From the NCBI GenBank assembly GCA_031264605.1, contig JAISDQ010000119.1, positions 1-10,908 on the forward strand: a stretch of DNA of 10,908 nt, in the 5' to 3' direction. This stretch comes from Synergistaceae bacterium. GTDB taxonomy: Bacteria > Synergistota > Synergistia > Synergistales > Synergistaceae. This document shows, piece after piece, positions 7,595-10,908 of this stretch; position 1 is the first letter of the stretch, and each line of letters begins with the position of its first letter. The translations under genes and the position numbers were made by a program. The notes below the pieces were generated by a model. It was not told where the DNA came from, did not search any database, and saw nothing but the letters and a program-made list of their open reading frames with translations.

Positions 7595-8233
7595 TTGCTC
7601 GATCTTAGCGCTATGAACAAAATACATCTCGACGCGATCAGAGAGATAGGAAATATCGGAGCCGGAAACGCCGCTACGGCGTTATCGACGCTTTTGGGCT
7701 GTCCCGTTGAAATTGATATCCCAAAAGCGGAATTGGTGTCTATTTATGAGCTGGACACCTATTACGGCGACCCAGATTCCAGCTACACGGCGGTATTCGC
7801 CTCATCCGACGGCGAAGAACCGTTTAATTTCATGCTCCTGGTCAAAGAGAACGCGGTGGGAAAACTCGTGAGCCTGCTCGTTGCCAAGCAATTCGGAATG
7901 CAGATGGACGCCGCCTCTATGGCGCCCGAGATGACGGACAGCGCGCTCGGAGAAATAGGCAATATAATACTCGGTTCGTTTCTGAACTCTGTAAATGGCC
8001 TCCTGGGCGTGACGAGCGCCATCACGACGCCTTCGGTCACTCATGATATGCTGGCCGCCATCCTGAGCGTGGTGTCCGCGATGTTCGGGCAGTACGGCGA
8101 CATTGCGCTGGTGACCAAGTCGAACCTCAATGTGGAAACGGACGGCCAGACCGACTCGCTCGACGCGAGCATACTGCTCGCCAGCGAGCCCCAGGCTCTC
8201 GAAGCTCTGCTCCGCAAGCTGGGCGTTCTTTGA
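7595..8233 (+). CDS. cheC: CheC-family CheY-P phosphatase
   Basis: This encodes 212 residues from TTG. CheC proteins remove phosphate from CheY-P and, in chemotaxis, pair with the receptor deamidase CheD; they are cytoplasmic pseudo-symmetric two-helix proteins. The family active-site signature (D/S)x3Ex2Nx22P is met twice and exactly: D13-E17-N20-P43 (in AIREIGNIGAGNA) and S116-E120-N123-P146 (in ALGEIGNIILGSF). Many relatives keep only one good site, so this copy should be a full phosphatase. The segment between (about 44-100) forms the beta sheet. No cheD, cheA, cheY or flagellar gene is visible here, so the substrate response regulator is unknown and may lie outside chemotaxis. An 84-base gap separates it from ftsH with no clear terminator. 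The next gene follows after seven bases and is probably co-transcribed. Confidence 0.9.
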   Translation: MLDLSAMNKIHLDAIREIGNIGAGNAATALSTLLGCPVEIDIPKAELVSIYELDTYYGDPDSSYTAVFASSDGEEPFNFMLLVKENAVGKLVSLLVAKQFGMQMDAASMAPEMTDSALGEIGNIILGSFLNSVNGLLGVTSAITTPSVTHDMLAAILSVVSAMFGQYGDIALVTKSNLNVETDGQTDSLDASILLASEPQALEALLRKLGVL

Positions 8234-8240
8234 AAAACCT

Positions 8241-9026
8241 ATGACGGGACATACAATTGGTTTCATCGGGACCGGAGTGCTGGCTTCGTCCATGATACGC
8301 GGTATTTGCTCGTCGGGGGAATTGTCTCATACAAGGATAGTGACGTCGCCCAGGAACGCGGCGATCTCTTCGGAATTGGCGGCCGCGTTCGAAAACGTAT
8401 CAGTGGCTTCGTCGAATCAGGAAGCGCTGGATGCCTGCGACTGGGCCGTGATCTCGGTGACGCCCAAATTGGGGGAAGCCGTCGTGCGGGAACTCAATTT
8501 CAGGCCCAATCATACAGTGATAAGCCTGCTCGCGACGAAGCGGCTCGATACCGTAAAATCGTGGATGCCGCCGGTGGGGCGAATGTTCCGCATGGTGCCT
8601 ATGCCGTTCATCGCGCACAGGGTAGGGCCGATAACGCTCTTTCCCGCCGCCCCCGACATGGAGGAATTCTTCGGCCGTCTCGGCCGGGTGATAACGGTGG
8701 AAGAGGAACCGCAAGTGGAACTCACCAACGCCATAACTTCCGTGACGAACGCGACTTATACGGTGATACGGGACGTCGCCGACTGGGGGGCAAAAAACGG
8801 CCTGCCGCCCGGCGCGTCCCGGGATTACACCATAGCGTATTTCGAAGCCATGCTGAGCCAGATATCGGGCAAATACGCGGACGAACTCCCGCGTTTCGTG
8901 GAGGAACGCACCCCGGAAGGGGTGAACGATACCGTGATGAAAATGATATCGTCGCGCGGAGGATTCGCCCTGTGGACCGAGGCTCTGGACGCCGCGATAA
9001 AAAAGATTCGCGCTGATTATATGTGA
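8241..9026 (+). CDS. ProC-like NAD(P)-dependent oxidoreductase (pyrroline-5-carboxylate reductase family, divergent)
   Basis: This encodes 261 residues, the usual length of the P5CR family, which reduces pyrroline-5-carboxylate to proline. The N-terminus is a Rossmann fold opening with GFIGTGVLASSMIRG (7-21), followed by a VTSPRN stretch of the type expected at the cofactor phosphate contact, a VISVTPK strand typical of the family, and a VGRMFRMVPMPF segment matching the R.mPN region of ProC. The helical C-terminal domain carries RTPEGVN (223-229) where true ProC enzymes usually have a SPGGTT-type substrate motif, so the substrate may not be P5C. The ATG at 8241 is chosen because the Rossmann motif begins six residues later. 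There is no clear ribosome site seven bases after cheC, so translational coupling is likely. The last 10 bases overlap the 3' end of trmB on the other strand. Family membership is firm; the proC symbol is withheld. Confidence 0.8.
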   Translation: MTGHTIGFIGTGVLASSMIRGICSSGELSHTRIVTSPRNAAISSELAAAFENVSVASSNQEALDACDWAVISVTPKLGEAVVRELNFRPNHTVISLLATKRLDTVKSWMPPVGRMFRMVPMPFIAHRVGPITLFPAAPDMEEFFGRLGRVITVEEEPQVELTNAITSVTNATYTVIRDVADWGAKNGLPPGASRDYTIAYFEAMLSQISGKYADELPRFVEERTPEGVNDTVMKMISSRGGFALWTEALDAAIKKIRADYM

Positions 9027-9964
9027 GTTGCCGACAGGCGTTTCGCGGCGTGCCTTATCGCCGCCCTGACGCCGGGGGTGTGATACGGTTTGCCGACGGC
9101 GTCCGCGGACACTTTTATTTTGCCGCTGTTTTCGCGTATTCTGAGGTAAAAATGCTGTTCGAACCCTTCGTCCGTTGAAATGACCTTGACGAGCGAGTCT
9201 CCGCGTTCCCCGGCGAAGACGTCGCGAAACACCGCGATATAGCCCGGTCCTTCTATGTTTTCGCCTTCGAGCCCCGCAACGGCGGCGCGGAGATCGCGCC
9301 CGGCGAGCGGACGCGATATTTCGGCTTCATGTTCCCCGATGAACGGCATTCCTTCTTCCACTATTTTTTCTCCTTCGGCGCTAATGGCTGTTTTCAGCGC
9401 GCGCAGGGTGTATATATCACGTCCCATAGCGCGCCACTTGCGCTCGTATTTTGTCACGTAATCCCTGAGCCCGTTGCGCTCCGGCGGGGACGCCGCAAAA
9501 CCGCCCGTTTCCGAAAACGCTTTCCCGGCCGCCTCGGCATACCAATCCACATCGGTGGCGAGGTTGAAAGCTCCGCCTTCTTCGAGGCGCGACCACAAGA
9601 GCCGCGCAAATCCGCCGCGCGTTACCCTGCGTTCCTCATGGCGTTTTTTCGGCCACGGGCAGGGAAAATTCATGAACACCTCGGATATCGATTCCGGCTC
9701 AAACGCGTATTTCAGCAGGTATCTGGCGTCGCCGTGCAAAAGCCTGATATTATCGGCCCGCAGAGCCAGGGAGCGTCTGGCGGCTTTGGTTACGCACCAT
9801 TGCGATATTTCTATTCCGACGACTAGAGAATCAGTTTTCGATTTGGCGAGATATTGCAGGAATTCTCCGTTGCCGAACCCGATCTCGGCGACGATTCGGC
9901 CGGATTTCGCCCCGAACCGCACCGCGGGCTGAGGCGGCGCTATCTGGCTGAAATTCCAGTACAT
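9017..9964 (-). CDS. trmB: tRNA (guanine-N7-)-methyltransferase TrmB with C-terminal extension
   Basis: This 315-residue protein transfers methyl from SAM to N7 of G46 in the tRNA variable loop. The SAM-binding motif AEIGFGNGEFL is at 26-36, the acidic strand GIEI at 50-53, GDAR at 78-81, then FPCPWPKKRHEERRV (100-114), TDVDWYAEAA and TKYERKWRAMGRDIYTLRA, all in TrmB order. The residue after FP is Cys102, where the family usually has the catalytic-region Asp of FPDPW. About 110 extra residues follow the methyltransferase core, which alone is about 200 long; long TrmB forms of this kind are known in deep-branching thermophiles such as Thermotoga. The ATG at 9964 shares its first base with the last base of the xdhC stop (TGATG), so translation is coupled. 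The same frame stays open through the whole xdhC region, which could mislead gene callers into a false fusion. Confidence 0.92.
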   Translation of the reverse strand: MYWNFSQIAPPQPAVRFGAKSGRIVAEIGFGNGEFLQYLAKSKTDSLVVGIEISQWCVTKAARRSLALRADNIRLLHGDARYLLKYAFEPESISEVFMNFPCPWPKKRHEERRVTRGGFARLLWSRLEEGGAFNLATDVDWYAEAAGKAFSETGGFAASPPERNGLRDYVTKYERKWRAMGRDIYTLRALKTAISAEGEKIVEEGMPFIGEHEAEISRPLAGRDLRAAVAGLEGENIEGPGYIAVFRDVFAGERGDSLVKVISTDEGFEQHFYLRIRENSGKIKVSADAVGKPYHTPGVRAAIRHAAKRLSATHI

Positions 9965-10908
9965 CAGGCGGGTTTCGTCGCGGCGAGGCGTTCTATCAGC
10001 ACCTTCATCACGCCGCCGCATACCATTCCGTTTTCGTCCGCCGAATCGGTCATGTCCACGGTCTGAAATTTCCAGCCGCCGTCTTTGATTATCTCCCTCG
10101 CTGTTCTGAGAATGTCCGCTTCCGCGCAACCTCCCCCTATGGTGCCGACGGAACTCCCGTCCAATCGGGCGATCATCTTCGCCCCCGCGGAACGCGGCGT
10201 GGAACCTTCGGCCGACACGACGGTGATTATCGCGCAGTCCTCTTCGTCGTCGCGGGCGAGGCATTCCAGCAATTCCATATCGGCGTCGGACTCGCCTCCG
10301 CGCGAAACGGCGGAACCGCCGTCGTCCCACGAGAATTTCATGCGGCGCTCTTTCACGACCTCGGCCATTATCGAGATGACGATTTCCTCGGGCGTCACGG
10401 CGCCGATGGCAAGCCCTATGGGGGAATGCAGCGCGTCGATCCTGTCCTGGTCGAATCCCTCTTGTTTCATTTGCTGTCTCACGATCGCCGTCCTGCGGCG
10501 CGAGCCTATCATGCCGGAGTAATACGGCGTACCGCCGGAGAGAATCGCCCTCAGGCAGTCCGCGTCGTGCTTGTGTCCTCTGGTCACAATCACTACGTAG
10601 TCCGACGGGCGTATCGAAATCAGTTCCGCCACGCGCGAGAAGGAGTCGCAGATAACTTCGCTTGCCTCTGGAAAGCGTTCCCGGTTCGCGAAGTTGGGCC
10701 TGTCGTCGTATACCGTTACGTCGAAACGGAGCATTGACGCGACGCGGACCAGAGGAACGGCGATGTGTCCGCCGCCGAACACGATCATGCGAGACCTGGG
10801 CATGAACCGTTCGAGTATTATCGTATTTCCGCCGATGTGTTCCGTATAAAGCGCTTCCTCGCTGCCGCGCTTGCCGGCCCATCCGGCGGCGGCGTCCGCG
10901 GTGTGGAG
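9964..10908 (-). CDS. xdhC: XdhC/CoxI-family molybdenum hydroxylase maturation factor (5' end outside window)
   Basis: The 314 visible residues run without a stop to the window edge. An ATG at 10803 is in frame, but homologous-looking sequence (LYTEHI and LERFMP before the Rossmann strand) continues upstream of it, so the true start lies beyond. The product belongs to the factors that bind molybdenum cofactor and help sulfurate it for insertion into xanthine dehydrogenase-type enzymes. The XdhC Rossmann domain comes first (visible residues about 38-190: VFGGGHIA, YDDRPNFA, TRGHKHDAD, GMIGSRRR, LHSPIGL). A CoxI domain follows (about 222-310) with EGSTPRSAGAKM, TIGGGCAEAD and a Cys in MVCGGVM (C297). 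This order is the reverse of the textbook CoxI-then-Rossmann layout. trmB is coupled downstream. No hydroxylase structural gene is in the window; it may lie upstream of xdhC. Confidence 0.85.
   Translation of the reverse strand, partial: LHTADAAAGWAGKRGSEEALYTEHIGGNTIILERFMPRSRMIVFGGGHIAVPLVRVASMLRFDVTVYDDRPNFANRERFPEASEVICDSFSRVAELISIRPSDYVVIVTRGHKHDADCLRAILSGGTPYYSGMIGSRRRTAIVRQQMKQEGFDQDRIDALHSPIGLAIGAVTPEEIVISIMAEVVKERRMKFSWDDGGSAVSRGGESDADMELLECLARDDEEDCAIITVVSAEGSTPRSAGAKMIARLDGSSVGTIGGGCAEADILRTAREIIKDGGWKFQTVDMTDSADENGMVCGGVMKVLIERLAATKPA

Noticed and set aside
8306..9016. A 236-residue + strand reading frame inside the ProC-like gene
   Set aside because: It is in another frame with Arg/Gly-rich, motif-free sequence, while the ProC-like frame shows a Rossmann fold and family motifs over the same bases.
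9017..10882. A 621-residue - strand reading frame joining trmB to an upstream Arg-rich segment
   Set aside because: Only the last 315 residues match TrmB. The rest is an off-frame reading of xdhC, whose own frame has clear XdhC motifs, and the Arg-rich composition is typical of such shadows.
1..10908. Mobile element, CRISPR array, prophage, toxin-antitoxin or defence system
   Set aside because: No transposase, integrase, direct-repeat array or defence-type domain was found on either strand. The gene content is chromosomal housekeeping and signalling.

Overview
The window reads as chromosomal housekeeping and signalling DNA from an anaerobic bacterium with moderately high GC content (by eye). 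It has short intergenic gaps, strong GGAGG-type ribosome sites and frequent TTG/GTG starts. The tilS-hpt-ftsH block is typical of Firmicutes-like bacteria. A long TrmB with a C-terminal extension, an XdhC-type maturation factor and a PAS-GGDEF protein with a conserved N-terminal module would all fit Synergistota. That assignment is an inference from gene content, not a measured placement.

Layout: (i) 1-1672, + strand: the 3' end of a gene for a protein with a long acidic tail, then a gene for a predicted secreted two-module protein. The two share a recognisable paralogous segment. (ii) 1673-1744: an AT-rich gap that probably holds a promoter. (iii) 1745-3644: a stand-alone V4R (4-vinyl reductase fold) sensor gene one base from a PAS-GGDEF diguanylate cyclase gene, a likely sensor/output pair. 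(iv) 3661-7510: tilS, hpt and ftsH, closely spaced behind the cyclase gene. (v) 7595-9026: a CheC-type CheY-P phosphatase with two complete active-site signatures, followed 7 bases later by a divergent ProC-like NAD(P) oxidoreductase. (vi) 9017-10908, - strand: trmB and, upstream of it, xdhC, which runs off the window. Their cluster converges on the ProC-like gene with a 10-base overlap of coding ends.

The + strand genes from 1745 to 7510 are spaced tightly enough for one transcription unit joining c-di-GMP signalling, tRNA(Ile2) decoding, purine salvage and membrane proteolysis. cheC and the ProC-like gene follow an 84-base gap and may be in the same unit or have their own promoter. No rRNA, tRNA, CRISPR array, insertion sequence, attachment site or convincing intrinsic terminator was seen, and no stretch above 300 bases lacks a gene. 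I found no clearly new multi-gene system. The best candidates for something under-described are the tandem secreted module at the left end and the V4R/diguanylate cyclase pair.
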